The notes beneath the pieces are model-generated. The model was not told the origin of the DNA. It ran no database searches and saw only the letters and a list, made by a program, of their open reading frames with translations. Of a DNA stretch of 64,000 nt, positions 34,784 through 43,686 are shown one piece after another (within the stretch, counting starts at the first letter, position 1; every line of letters begins with the position of its first letter). Both the position numbers and the translations under genes were made by a program. This DNA comes from Actinomyces denticolens (GTDB lineage Bacteria > Actinomycetota > Actinomycetes > Actinomycetales > Actinomycetaceae), in contig NZ_MVIW01000006.1 of assembly GCF_002072185.1 (NCBI RefSeq), forward strand, positions 36,603-100,602, read 5' to 3'.

Positions 34784-35731
34784 CTAGAAGTAGCCCTCCT
34801 TCTTGCGGTCCTCCATCGCCGCCTCCGTCAGGCGGTCGTCGGCGCGTGTCGCGCCGCGCTCGGTGAGGGTGGAGGCCGCGATCTCCACGGCGATCTCGTG
34901 GTTGGTGGCGGCGCTCGACTCGACGGCGCCGGTGCAGGACATGTCGCCCACAGTGCGGTAGCGCACCGTGCGGAGCTCGACCTCCTCGCCCTGGCGGGGC
35001 CGGGTCACCGGGGTGACGGCGAGCCACATGCCGTCGCGGCGGAACACCTTGCGCTCGTGGGCGTAGTACAGGCTCGGCAGGGCGATGTCCTCGCGCTCGA
35101 TGTAGCGCCACACGTCCAGCTCGGTCCAGTTGGACAGGGGGAAGACCCGCACGTGCTCGCCGGGGGCGTGCCGGGGGTTGAACAGGGTCCACAGCTCGGG
35201 GCGCTGGTTGCGCGGGTCCCACTGCCCGAACTCGTCGCGCAGGGAGACCACGCGCTCCTTGGCCCGGGCCTTCTCCTCATCGCGGCGGCCGCCGCCGAAG
35301 ACGCCGTCGAAGCCGCCCTCGGCGATCGCGTCGAGCAGCGGGCGGGTCTGCAGCGGGTTGCGGGTGCCGTCGGGGCGCTCCCTCAGGCGGCCGTCGTCGA
35401 TGTAGTCCTGGACGGAGGCGACGACGAGCCGGGCGCCGGCCGCCTTCGCCGTGGCGTCCCGGTAGTCCAGGACCTCGGGGAAGTTGTGCCCGGTGTCCAC
35501 GTGGAGGAGGGGGAAGGGCACGGGTGCCGGCCAGAAGGCCTTGCGCGCCAGGTGGAGCATGACGACCGAGTCCTTCCCGCCGCTGAACAGCAGGACGGGG
35601 CGGGCGCACTCGGCGGCCGTCTCGCGGATGATGAGGATCGCCTCGGCCTCCAGCGCGTCGAGCTCGTCGAGCGCGGGGCGGGCGGCGGTGATCGAGGGGG
35701 CGGTCGCGTGGGTGATGGGGGTGGTGCTCAT
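34784..35731 (-). CDS. cysD: Sulfate adenylyltransferase small subunit
   Basis: 315-residue PP-loop ATP pyrophosphatase (SGGKDS at 50-55) that forms APS from sulfate and ATP together with CysN. Other conserved parts are LLHVDTGHNFPEV, GGRRDEEKARAKER and PLSNWTELDVWRYI, with a C-terminal GYF. ATG 35731 overlaps the cysH stop by four bases. Standard length and no defects seen. Confidence 0.95.
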   Translation of the reverse strand: MSTTPITHATAPSITAARPALDELDALEAEAILIIRETAAECARPVLLFSGGKDSVVMLHLARKAFWPAPVPFPLLHVDTGHNFPEVLDYRDATAKAAGARLVVASVQDYIDDGRLRERPDGTRNPLQTRPLLDAIAEGGFDGVFGGGRRDEEKARAKERVVSLRDEFGQWDPRNQRPELWTLFNPRHAPGEHVRVFPLSNWTELDVWRYIEREDIALPSLYYAHERKVFRRDGMWLAVTPVTRPRQGEEVELRTVRYRTVGDMSCTGAVESSAATNHEIAVEIAASTLTERGATRADDRLTEAAMEDRKKEGYF

Positions 35732-36540
35732 AGGTGGATGCCGCATTCGGTCTTGGCGAATCCGGCCCAGCGGCCGGAACGGGGGTCTTGCCCGGGGGCG
35801 ACGCGCGCCGTGCAGGGCTCGCAGCCGATCGAGGGGTAGCCGTCGGCCAGCAGCGGGTTGACGATGACGCCGTGCTCGGAGGCGTAGGCGAGCAGCTCGT
35901 CGAAGCTCCAGGCGGCCAGCGGGTTGATCTTGACGATCCGGTGCGTCTCGTCGAAGCCCACGAGTGGGGTGGAGACGCGGGTGACGGCGTCCTGGCGGCG
36001 CACGCCGGTGGCCCAGGCCTCGTAGCCGGATAGGGCCCTGGCCAGCGGCGCCACCTTGCGCAGGGCGCAGCAGCGCGAGGGGTCCCGGGAATAGAGGTCC
36101 GGGCCGTAGCGCTCGTCCTGCTCGGCGATCGTCAGCTCGGGCAGGACGTCGATGACGGTGACGTCCATGGACTCGGCCACGGCGTCGCGGGTCCCCTCCG
36201 TCTCGGCGAAGTGGTAGCCGGTCTCGAGGAAGAGCACGTCGACGCCGGGGATCTGGGCGGCGATGACATGCGGCAGGACGGCGTCGGCCATCGAGCAGGC
36301 GACGGCGAGACTGCCGGGGAAGGCTCTCGCCGCCCAGGCGACGACGGCCTCGGCGGGAGCATCGTCGCCCAGCTCGGCGGCGCCCGCGGCCGCCAGGGCG
36401 CGCAGCTCGTCCTCGCCGCGCCTGGGGGAGTGGGGCGAGCGGGTGGCGCCCACACCCCGGGCGGTGAGGTGGCCGAAGCGCCCTACGGGGGCGTCGGCGC
36501 TGCCGGCTGAACTGGTTGTGCTGGTCGCTGCGGTGGTCAT
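35728..36540 (-). CDS. cysH: Adenylylsulfate (APS) reductase
   Basis: 270-residue PP-loop reductase that turns APS into sulfite. It carries the paired cysteines of a [4Fe-4S] cluster (SRCCALRKV, and CEPC in GCEPCTARV) and the catalytic Cys near the end (TECGIHL). The presence of the cluster cysteines points to APS rather than PAPS as substrate, and the absence of an APS kinase gene fits this. Residues 1-50 are a weakly conserved Ser/Thr/Ala-rich extension. ATG 36540 overlaps the sir stop. Confidence 0.92.
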   Translation of the reverse strand: MTTAATSTTSSAGSADAPVGRFGHLTARGVGATRSPHSPRRGEDELRALAAAGAAELGDDAPAEAVVAWAARAFPGSLAVACSMADAVLPHVIAAQIPGVDVLFLETGYHFAETEGTRDAVAESMDVTVIDVLPELTIAEQDERYGPDLYSRDPSRCCALRKVAPLARALSGYEAWATGVRRQDAVTRVSTPLVGFDETHRIVKINPLAAWSFDELLAYASEHGVIVNPLLADGYPSIGCEPCTARVAPGQDPRSGRWAGFAKTECGIHL

Positions 36541-38255
36541 GCGAGTCTCTCCTCATCCGCGCGCTGCGCCCATTGGGCGAAGCTCTCCTCGGGGCGGCGG
36601 TCGTCCAGGTAGGCGCGGACAACCCTCTCGATGTAGTCGGTCAGGCCATCGGCGGCGACCTTGAGGCTGCGCACGGTGCGCCCCAGCTCGGCCTCCTCAT
36701 GGCCCGGGATGGCCAGGCCACCGCCCAGGTGGACCTGGAAGCCCGGGACCCGCTCGCCGTCGACGGTGATGATCTGGCCCTTGAGGCCGATATCCGCGGT
36801 CTGGATGCGCACGCAGGAGTTCGGGCAGCCGTTGATGTGCACCGTCAGGGGGCGCTCGAGGTCGGCATCGGCCAGGCGCTCATCGAGCTCGGCGGACACG
36901 CGCGCCGCGAGGCCCTTGGTCTCCACGATCGCGAACTTGCAGAACTCGAGGCCGGTGCAGGCCAGCATCCCGCGGGTGAAGGGGCCGGGATCGGGGTCGA
37001 TGCCGAGGGCCGCCAGGCCCTCGCGCGCCTCCTCGAGCCGCTCGGCGGGAATATCGAGCAGGAGGATGTTCTGCAGAGGGGTGGTGCGCACGCGATTGGA
37101 GCCGACCCGCTCGGCGAGGTCGGCCAGGCCCAGCATGACGTCTCCGGACAAGCGCCCCACGGGGGGCTTGCCGCCGATCCAGTAGCGCCCGTCGGCCTGG
37201 AGGTGCGCCCCGAGGTGGTCCCGCGAGCCGCGCGGCGGTCCCGGGGCCGGCCCATCGGCCAGGGCGTAGCCGAGGTAGTCGTCCTCCAGGACCTCCCGGA
37301 ACCGCTCCGGCCCCCACTCGGCCATGAGGAACTTGAGCCGCGCCTTGTTGCGCAGGCGCCGGTACCCGTAGTCCCGGAAGATGCGGATAACGCCCCACCA
37401 CACGTCGGGCACCTGATCGGGCCGCACGAACGCGCCCAGGCGCTTGCCCAGGAAGGGGGCGGTGGACAGGGCGCCCGCGATCCACAGGTCGTACCCGGGG
37501 CCGAGCTCGGGGTGCTCGACGCCGACGAAGGAGATGTCGTTGATCTCGTGGAGCACGTCGAGGCTCGGCGAGCCGGTGAACGCGGTCTTGAACTTGCGCG
37601 GCAGGTTCGCGATCTCGGGATTGCCCAGGTAGGTGTCGTGGAGATGGCGCGCCGCCTCGGAGGGGTCGATGATCTCCTCGGGGTCGATCCCGGCCACCGG
37701 CGAGACGAGGAAGCCGCGCGGGGTGTCCCCGCAGGCCTCGATGGTCGTCAGGCCCACATCCTCCAGTCGGCGCCACATCTCGGGGACGTCCTCGATCCGG
37801 ATCCAGTGGAGCTGGAGGTTCTGGCGGTCGGTGATGTCGAGAGTGCCGCGGGCGAACTCATTCGAGATGGCGCCGATGACGCGCATCTGCTCCACCGACA
37901 GCGACGCGCCATCCATGCGGATGCGCTGCATGAAGTAGCGGTCGGAGAGCTCGGAGGCGCTCAACTGGGCGGTCCGGCCGCCGTCGATCCCCTGCTTGCG
38001 CTGCGTGTAGAGCGCCCACCAGCGGAAGCGGTTGTGGAGGTCGTCGTCGGGGATCGCGTCGTAACCGGCGGACGCGTAGGTGTCGATGATGCGCCGGCGG
38101 GCGCCGAGCGGGTCGCCGTCCTGCTTGAAGGCCTCATTGGGGTTGAGGGGCGTCCGGCCGTCCACCAGCCACTGGCCATTGGACCTGCCCGAGCGGGGAG
38201 GTCGCAGGTCGCGGCCCTTCGTGGACGCCGCCGCGCTGCTCGTCGTGGTGCTCAT
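36537..38255 (-). CDS. sir: Ferredoxin-dependent sulfite reductase (NirA/SirA type)
   Basis: 572-residue siroheme/[4Fe-4S] reductase with the two nitrite/sulfite reductase half-repeats. Cluster cysteines lie in CTGLEFCKFA and NGCPNSCVRIQ. A Tyr in RYFMQRIR and a Cys in EACGDTPRG occupy the positions that form the Tyr-Cys cross-link in M. tuberculosis NirA. The sulfate-operon context argues for sulfite, reduced with six electrons from ferredoxin to sulfide. It is the first gene of the operon. ATG 38255 follows GGAGGAGAC. Distinguishing sulfite from nitrite reductase by sequence alone is not safe, so the call rests partly on neighbours. Confidence 0.9.
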   Translation of the reverse strand: MSTTTSSAAASTKGRDLRPPRSGRSNGQWLVDGRTPLNPNEAFKQDGDPLGARRRIIDTYASAGYDAIPDDDLHNRFRWWALYTQRKQGIDGGRTAQLSASELSDRYFMQRIRMDGASLSVEQMRVIGAISNEFARGTLDITDRQNLQLHWIRIEDVPEMWRRLEDVGLTTIEACGDTPRGFLVSPVAGIDPEEIIDPSEAARHLHDTYLGNPEIANLPRKFKTAFTGSPSLDVLHEINDISFVGVEHPELGPGYDLWIAGALSTAPFLGKRLGAFVRPDQVPDVWWGVIRIFRDYGYRRLRNKARLKFLMAEWGPERFREVLEDDYLGYALADGPAPGPPRGSRDHLGAHLQADGRYWIGGKPPVGRLSGDVMLGLADLAERVGSNRVRTTPLQNILLLDIPAERLEEAREGLAALGIDPDPGPFTRGMLACTGLEFCKFAIVETKGLAARVSAELDERLADADLERPLTVHINGCPNSCVRIQTADIGLKGQIITVDGERVPGFQVHLGGGLAIPGHEEAELGRTVRSLKVAADGLTDYIERVVRAYLDDRRPEESFAQWAQRADEERLA

Positions 38256-38388
38256 GTCTCCTCCAGGTGGGCGGTGCTGGGCGTCTGGAGGGGGTCTGAT
38301 CAAGAAGTTCCCCACGGTGCCGTTCCCGCGCGGGCGGTCTGCCGCTGGGGGAGGGTCATGCTCGGCTCCGGACGCCTCGTCGCGCCGG

Positions 38389-38453
38389 AATCCGATGATC
38401 AATCCGATGATCGCGGTGTCAACCGCTGCGGTCAGGCGCTCGTCAAGCCTGAC
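38389..38453 (-). promoter_or_regulatory. Promoter and putative operators of the sulfate operon
   Basis: Read on the minus strand, a perfect -35 TTGACA (38422-38417) is followed 16-18 bases on by a -10 candidate. That candidate lies inside a tandem duplication of the 12-mer GATCATCGGATT (plus-strand 38389-38400 and 38401-38412). Just upstream is an inverted repeat GTCAGGC-N9-GCCTGAC (38431-38453). The tandem repeat overlapping the -10 suggests repression; the dyad near -45 suggests an activator or second regulator. The 5' leader would be ~130 bases. Confidence 0.5.
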
Positions 38454-38692
38454 AACACATGACCCAACCGTGGCCACGCAGCGTCAACGAGGGGTGGTCC
38501 CCCCGGGTTGTGACGCGGCGTGCTGTGGTCATGTGCCGGACTATAGGGCCCGGCCTGCGGTGATGCGATGGGGTGCTTGCATGGTGAGACCGGCCCCCGG
38601 CATCGGCGCGATGCCGGGGCCGGACCGGGGGATGTGTCGAGGACGACGCCGCCCTCACCCCGCCCCGGCTGGCCGCTCCCAGCGCCGCTGGC
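38454..38692. other. Gene-free stretch between the sulfate operon and the ileS leader
   Basis: No frame has coding bias. A strong hairpin (CGGCCCCCGGCATC ... GATGCCGGGGCCG, 38591-38622, loop GGCGC) lies near the end and may insulate the two divergent transcription units. Confidence 0.45.
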
Positions 38693-39004
38693 TACACTCC
38701 TGCGCTATCAGGCAGTGACCCGGCCGATCCGCCCACGGGGCGATCGGGCATCACCGGCGAGCCTCCGGCAGAACAGCGCCGGGCCCCTTGGCCCGCCCGC
38801 CCAGTAGACCCGGACGGGACAGCCCGTCACAGCTGGTGATGAAGCGGTCGTACCGCGCCGGGCCCCGGGTCGGCGCGGCGCGGCAAGCGAGGTGGTACCG
38901 CGGTGCGGGCCCCACCGGCCCGGGATCCCCCGGGCGGTGAGCGTCGGCGTCGTCCTCGTGAGTCCAGTCCACCCGGATGTTCACGAGCGAAAGACGCGAG
39001 GCAC
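38693..39004 (+). promoter_or_regulatory. T-box riboswitch leader of ileS (actinobacterial type)
   Basis: A -10 candidate TACACT (38693-38698) starts the transcript. A Stem I-like region follows, with ATC (38750-38752, the Ile codon) in the context GCATCACCGGCGAGCC as likely specifier. Next come the conserved GTAGACCCGGACGGG segment and the T-box itself (GAGGTGGTACCGCGGT, 38889-38904). The following region has CGTCCTCGTG before the ATG, as in the translational (Shine-Dalgarno sequestering) T-boxes of actinobacterial ileS. Uncharged tRNA-Ile would open the ribosome binding site. Confidence 0.85.
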
Positions 39005-42000
39005 ATGGCTGAGCAGACCCAGAACAGCGCCGCCGCCCATACCGGCGCCGCCTTCTACCCCCTGCACCGAGACGGCGAGCGGGTCGACCCCTCCCCGTCC
39101 TTCCCCGCCCTGGAGCAGGAGACCCTGGCCTACTGGAAGGCTGACGGCACCTTCGCCGCCTCGGTCGAGGCCCGCCCGGCCCATGACACGGGTGGCCACT
39201 CCAACGAGTTCGTCTTCTACGACGGCCCGCCCTTCGCTAACGGCCTTCCCCACTACGGGCACCTGCTGACCGGCTACGTCAAGGACGCCGTCGGCCGCTT
39301 CCAGACCCAGATGGGCCGCCGCGTCGAGCGCCGCTTCGGCTGGGACACCCACGGCCTGCCCGCCGAGCTCGAGGCCCAGCGCCTGCTCGGCATCGACGAC
39401 ATCTCCGAGATCACCCGCCCCGGGGGTCTCGGCATCGAGGCCTTCAACGCCGAGTGCCGCTCCTCCGTGCTGCGCTACACCCAGGAGTGGGAGGACTACG
39501 TCACCCGCCAGGCGCGCTGGGTCGACTTCGACAATGACTACAAGACCCTCGACCCCACCTACATGGAGAGCGTCCTGTGGGCCTTCAAGACCCTCTACGA
39601 CAAGGGCCTGGCCTACCAGGGATACCGCGTCCTGCCCTACTGCTGGCACGACCGCACGCCCCTGAGCAACCACGAGCTGCGCATGGACGACGACGTCTAC
39701 CAGGACCGCCAGGACAACACGGTGACCGTCGGCATGCCCCTGACCGAGGCGATCCTCGACGGCGTCCCCGAGCTCATCCTCATCTGGACGACGACCCCCT
39801 GGACTCTGCCCTCCAACCTCGCCGTCGCCGTGGGGCCGGACGTCGACTACGCCGTCGTCGAGGTGCCCGCGGGGCTCGATTCCCCCCTGGCCGGCCGCCG
39901 CGTGGTCCTGGCCGAGGCCCTCGTGGGCTCCTACGCCAGGGAGCTGGCCGCCGAGGGCTCCGAGCCCGTCGTCCTGGCCCGCCTGAAGGGCTCGGAGCTG
40001 GTGGGGCGCCGCTACCACCCGATCTTCGACTACTTCGACGACGTCGCCCACCGCGCTGAGGGAGCCGCCCCCGGCCCGAACGGCTGGACGATCATCGCCG
40101 GCGACTACGTCACCACCGAGGACGGCACCGGACTGGTCCACATCGCCCCGGCCTTCGGTGAGGACGACATGCTCGTGTGCCAGGAGGCCGGGATCGGCGC
40201 CGTCATCCCCGTCGACGACGGCGGCGTGTTCACCTCCGAGGTCCCGGACTACGCCGGGCTTCAGGTCTTCGACGCCAACAAGCCGATCACCGTCGACCTG
40301 CGCGACTCCTCGGGCCCCCTGGCCGGCCGCGACGAGGCCGCCCGGCCCGTCCTCGTGCGCCAGGCCTCCTACGTGCACAGCTACCCGCACTGCTGGCGCT
40401 GCCGCAAGCCGCTGATCTACAAGGCTGTCTCCTCCTGGTTCGTGCGGGTCACGGCCATCCGGGACCGCATGGTGGAGCTCAACCAGGAGATCACCTGGAC
40501 GCCCGGTCACATCAAGGACGGCATCTTCGGCAACTGGCTCGCCGGGGCCCGCGACTGGTCGATCTCGCGCAACCGCTACTGGGGGGCCCCGATCCCCGTA
40601 TGGGTCTCGGACGACCCCGCCTACCCGCGCACCGACGTCTACGGCTCCTTCGCCGAGCTGGAGGCCGATTTCGGCGTCGAGGTCGCCGACCTGCACCGCC
40701 CCTTCATCGACACCCTGACGCGCCCCAATCCGGACGACCCCACGGGCAAGTCGATGATGCGCCGCATCCCCGACGTCCTGGACTGCTGGTTCGAGTCCGG
40801 CTCCATGCCCTTCGCCCAGGTGCACTACCCCTTCGAGAACGTCGACTGGTTCGAGTCGCACAATCCCGGTGACTTCATCGTGGAGTACATCGGGCAGACC
40901 CGCGGCTGGTTCTACACCCTCCACGTGCTGGCCACCGCGCTGTTCGACCGCCCGGCCTTCACCTCCTGCGTCTCCCACGGGATCCTGCTGGGCGACGATG
41001 GCGCGAAGATGAGCAAGTCCCTGCGCAACTACCCCGACGTCTCCATGGTCTTCGACCGCGACGGAGCCGACGCCATGCGCTGGTTCCTGCTGTCCAGCCC
41101 CGTCGTGCGAGGAGGCAACCTCGCGGTGACCGACAAGGCGATCCGCGACACCGTGCGCCAGGTCCTCCTGCCCCTGTGGAACACCTGGCACTTCTTCGCC
41201 CTGTACGCCGGGCAGATGAACGACGGCGCCGGCTACGTCAGCCCCGGCGTGGACCTGGACGACGCCGGCCTGTTCGGCCGCAAGGGCTCCCTGCACGTCA
41301 TGGACCGCTACATCCTGGCCCGGACGCGCGACCTGGCCGAGACCGTGGGCGCCCAGATGGGCTCCTACGAGATCACCGGCGCCACGGTGACCATCCGCGA
41401 GTTCCTCGACGTGCTCACCAACTGGTACCTGCGCACCTCGCGCTCGCGCTTCGCCGACGCCGACCCGGCCGTCGCCCGGCCCGCCTTCGACACCCTGGCC
41501 ACGGTGCTGCGCGTCCTGACGGAGGTCATGGCGCCGCTCGCCCCGCTGGTGAGCGAGGAGATCTGGCGGGGGCTGACCGGTGGGCGCTCCGTGCACCTGA
41601 CCGACTGGCCGGTGCTGCCCGTCCACGTGTCCGACCCGGCCCTGGTGACCGCCATGGACGAGGCCCGCGACGCCGTCTCCGCCGCCCTGGGCCTGCGCAA
41701 GGCCGAGAAGCTGCGCGTGCGCCAGCCGCTGCGCTCCCTGCTCATCGCCACCGCGCAGCCGGGCGGCCTGGCCCCCTTCGCCGATCTCATCGCCGAGGAG
41801 GTCAACGTCAAGGAGGTCCGCGTCCTCGACGCCGCCAACGCCGGCTACGAGCTGCGCGAGGAGCTCTCCCTCAACCCGAGGGCCTTCGCCCCCGAGGTCC
41901 GTAAGCTGACCTCCAAGCTCTTCGCCGCCGTCAAGGCGGGGGAGTGGGCCCTCACCGAGGACGGCGACGCGCGCTTCGACGGCGTGACGATCGACGGCGC

Positions 42001-42373
42001 GCCCGTGGTCCTGGAGGCGGAGGAGGGCTCCTTCACCCTCACCCAGCGCATCGAGGTCCACGATGACGCCTTGAGCGCCACCGTCCTGGCCTCCGGCGCC
42101 TTCGTGGTCCTGGACACCGCTCTCGACGAGGAGCTCGAGGCCGAGGGCTGGGCCCGCGACCTCATCCGCCTCGTCCAGGACGAGCGCAAGGCCGCCGGTC
42201 TCCACGTGGGCGACCGGATCCGCCTGACCCTCACGGTCCCCGAGGACCGGGACGCCTGGACCGGGGCCCACCTCGCCCTCATCAAGGCCGAGACCGCCTG
42301 CGTGGACGCCTCCGTCGTCACCAGCGCCTCGGGCGGGCAGCCCAGCGCCACTGTGGTCAGGAGCGAGGACTGA
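39005..42373 (+). CDS. ileS: Isoleucyl-tRNA synthetase
   Basis: 1122-residue class I synthetase. HIGH is HYGH at 83-86 and KMSKS at 668-672. The CP1 editing domain ([19 protein letters not shown]) is present, and the long C-terminal region belongs to the eukaryote-like, mupirocin-tolerant clade of IleRS (no bacterial-type C-terminal zinc-binding cysteines seen). That clade assignment is from length and general look, so moderate. ATG 39005 is chosen after the T-box sequestrator. A 22-bp perfect terminator hairpin follows. Confidence 0.94.
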   Translation: MAEQTQNSAAAHTGAAFYPLHRDGERVDPSPSFPALEQETLAYWKADGTFAASVEARPAHDTGGHSNEFVFYDGPPFANGLPHYGHLLTGYVKDAVGRFQTQMGRRVERRFGWDTHGLPAELEAQRLLGIDDISEITRPGGLGIEAFNAECRSSVLRYTQEWEDYVTRQARWVDFDNDYKTLDPTYMESVLWAFKTLYDKGLAYQGYRVLPYCWHDRTPLSNHELRMDDDVYQDRQDNTVTVGMPLTEAILDGVPELILIWTTTPWTLPSNLAVAVGPDVDYAVVEVPAGLDSPLAGRRVVLAEALVGSYARELAAEGSEPVVLARLKGSELVGRRYHPIFDYFDDVAHRAEGAAPGPNGWTIIAGDYVTTEDGTGLVHIAPAFGEDDMLVCQEAGIGAVIPVDDGGVFTSEVPDYAGLQVFDANKPITVDLRDSSGPLAGRDEAARPVLVRQASYVHSYPHCWRCRKPLIYKAVSSWFVRVTAIRDRMVELNQEITWTPGHIKDGIFGNWLAGARDWSISRNRYWGAPIPVWVSDDPAYPRTDVYGSFAELEADFGVEVADLHRPFIDTLTRPNPDDPTGKSMMRRIPDVLDCWFESGSMPFAQVHYPFENVDWFESHNPGDFIVEYIGQTRGWFYTLHVLATALFDRPAFTSCVSHGILLGDDGAKMSKSLRNYPDVSMVFDRDGADAMRWFLLSSPVVRGGNLAVTDKAIRDTVRQVLLPLWNTWHFFALYAGQMNDGAGYVSPGVDLDDAGLFGRKGSLHVMDRYILARTRDLAETVGAQMGSYEITGATVTIREFLDVLTNWYLRTSRSRFADADPAVARPAFDTLATVLRVLTEVMAPLAPLVSEEIWRGLTGGRSVHLTDWPVLPVHVSDPALVTAMDEARDAVSAALGLRKAEKLRVRQPLRSLLIATAQPGGLAPFADLIAEEVNVKEVRVLDAANAGYELREELSLNPRAFAPEVRKLTSKLFAAVKAGEWALTEDGDARFDGVTIDGAPVVLEAEEGSFTLTQRIEVHDDALSATVLASGAFVVLDTALDEELEAEGWARDLIRLVQDERKAAGLHVGDRIRLTLTVPEDRDAWTGAHLALIKAETACVDASVVTSASGGQPSATVVRSED

Positions 42374-42423
42374 CCGACTGAGGGCGGGCCCGCTCCCGGA
42401 GCCGGGCCGCGCCGCGATGAGCC

Positions 42424-42473
42424 GCGGGGGCGGCCGACCGCGATCGACCATGATCGCGGTCGGCCGCCCCCGC
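42424..42473. terminator. Terminator hairpin after ileS
   Basis: A perfect 22-bp stem (42424-42445 with 42452-42473) and six-base loop lie 50 bases after the ileS stop. It is one of the longest perfect hairpins in the window. Confidence 0.8.
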
Positions 42474-42816
42474 CGCATTCAGCGCGCACCGGAGCGCGTG
42501 ATGAATTCTGGGAAAACTCTGGGAATGCGCTCGATGAGAATGTGATGTCGGACATATGTGCGGAGTGACCTATCTCCCGGAGTTCCGTCGAAGGTCGATA
42601 TTCCATTGACACCTTTGGGTAGTCTCACTAGCCTGACAAGGGTGTTCAATTCAGCCGTGATTGTTTCGTGATTGAAGTGTTCGACTCGACAGGCCTCAGT
42701 GAGACGGCGTTCGTCCTGGCCGATTCCCTGCGCTTCGCGCAGCTGATTCGGGAGCCCTCTCAAGCCCTGCTGAGCTGAGTCGGTCGAAATTCCGTCTTCA
42801 TACTCAAAGGAAATCG
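42474..42816 (+). promoter_or_regulatory. Lower-GC promoter and leader region of the polysaccharide cluster
   Basis: Over 300 bases with markedly more A/T than the neighbours and no supported gene. TTGACA (42606-42611), a 17-base spacer and TAGCCT (42629-42634) make a good promoter, giving a leader of about 175 bases. AAAGGAA just before 42817 is the ribosome binding site. TCTGGGAA occurs twice near 42510-42530. Long leaders before polysaccharide operons can host antitermination or riboregulation; none is identified here. Confidence 0.5.
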
Positions 42817-43686
42817 ATGGCCCAGGAGAACTCCACCGGCGTCCCCACCCCTACCGGCGCAGCGCTGCGCGCGACGAGGCCGGGTGCCCACCCAGAGGGG
42901 CGCCCGGCGGACCCACCGAGCGGAGGCGCCCCGCTGGTGTCCGTGATCGTCCCCTCGTTCAACTCCGAGGACCACGTCGCCGAGACGATCCGCAGCGTCC
43001 TGGCCCAGACCATGGCGGACCTGGAGATCATCGCCGTCGACGACGCCTCCACGGACTCCACCGTCACCATCCTCACCGGCCTGGCGGCGCAGGACTCGCG
43101 GATCACCGTCCTGGCGCAGGAGGAGAATCAGGGGGTCGCCCGGGCGAGGAACCGCGGGCTCGAGACCGCCCGGGGGCGCTACATCGCCTACGTCGACTCC
43201 GACGACCTGTGGGCGCCCACCAAGCTGGAGCGGCAGCTCTCCTTCATGGGGCGGACCAGGGCCGGGGTGTGCATCACCTCCTACGAGACCATCGAGGAGG
43301 ACGGCGAGCACCGGAACTACGTCCACGTGCCCCGGTCCTTCACCTACGAGCAGTTCCTCAAGAACACGATGACCTGCACGCTCTCCGTCGTGTTCGACAC
43401 CACCATCGTCGATCGCTCCCTCCTGGTCATGCCCGACCTGCGCCGCGGGCAGGACGCCGCCACCTGGCTGCGGGTGATGAAGCGGGGCTACCGCTTCCAC
43501 GGCCTGGACGAGTGCCTCGCCAAGTACAGGAAGACGGCGGGATCCCTGTCCTCCAACAAGATCAAGGCGGTCAGGCGCACCTGGCACCTCTACAGGGATG
43601 TCGAGCGCCTGCCCCGCCCCTACGCCGCCTACTGCTTGGCCTGGCAGCTGTCCCACGCGATGATCCGACGCCGGAGGAGCTCCTGA
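42817..43686 (+). CDS. Family 2 glycosyltransferase
   Basis: 289-residue GT-A fold glycosyltransferase, first gene of the polysaccharide cluster. It has the GT2 N-terminal signature VSVIVPSFNSEDHVAETIRSVL, then VDDASTDST and the DXD-like metal site YVDSDDLW. QDAATWLRVMKRG carries the likely catalytic acid region. About 40 Pro/Gly-rich residues precede the domain. It transfers a sugar from a nucleotide donor to the lipid-linked repeat unit at the inner membrane face; donor and acceptor cannot be told. Its stop overlaps the next start (TGATG). Confidence 0.85.
   Translation: MAQENSTGVPTPTGAALRATRPGAHPEGRPADPPSGGAPLVSVIVPSFNSEDHVAETIRSVLAQTMADLEIIAVDDASTDSTVTILTGLAAQDSRITVLAQEENQGVARARNRGLETARGRYIAYVDSDDLWAPTKLERQLSFMGRTRAGVCITSYETIEEDGEHRNYVHVPRSFTYEQFLKNTMTCTLSVVFDTTIVDRSLLVMPDLRRGQDAATWLRVMKRGYRFHGLDECLAKYRKTAGSLSSNKIKAVRRTWHLYRDVERLPRPYAAYCLAWQLSHAMIRRRRSS

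Noticed and set aside
38970..42478. Very long minus-strand frame opposite ileS
   Set aside because: Val/Gly/Asp-rich antisense translation of a confirmed gene, an effect of G/C in third positions.
42479..42763. 94-codon minus-strand frame before the polysaccharide cluster
   Set aside because: No coding bias, no ribosome binding site, no recognisable motif, and it overlaps the promoter of the cluster.
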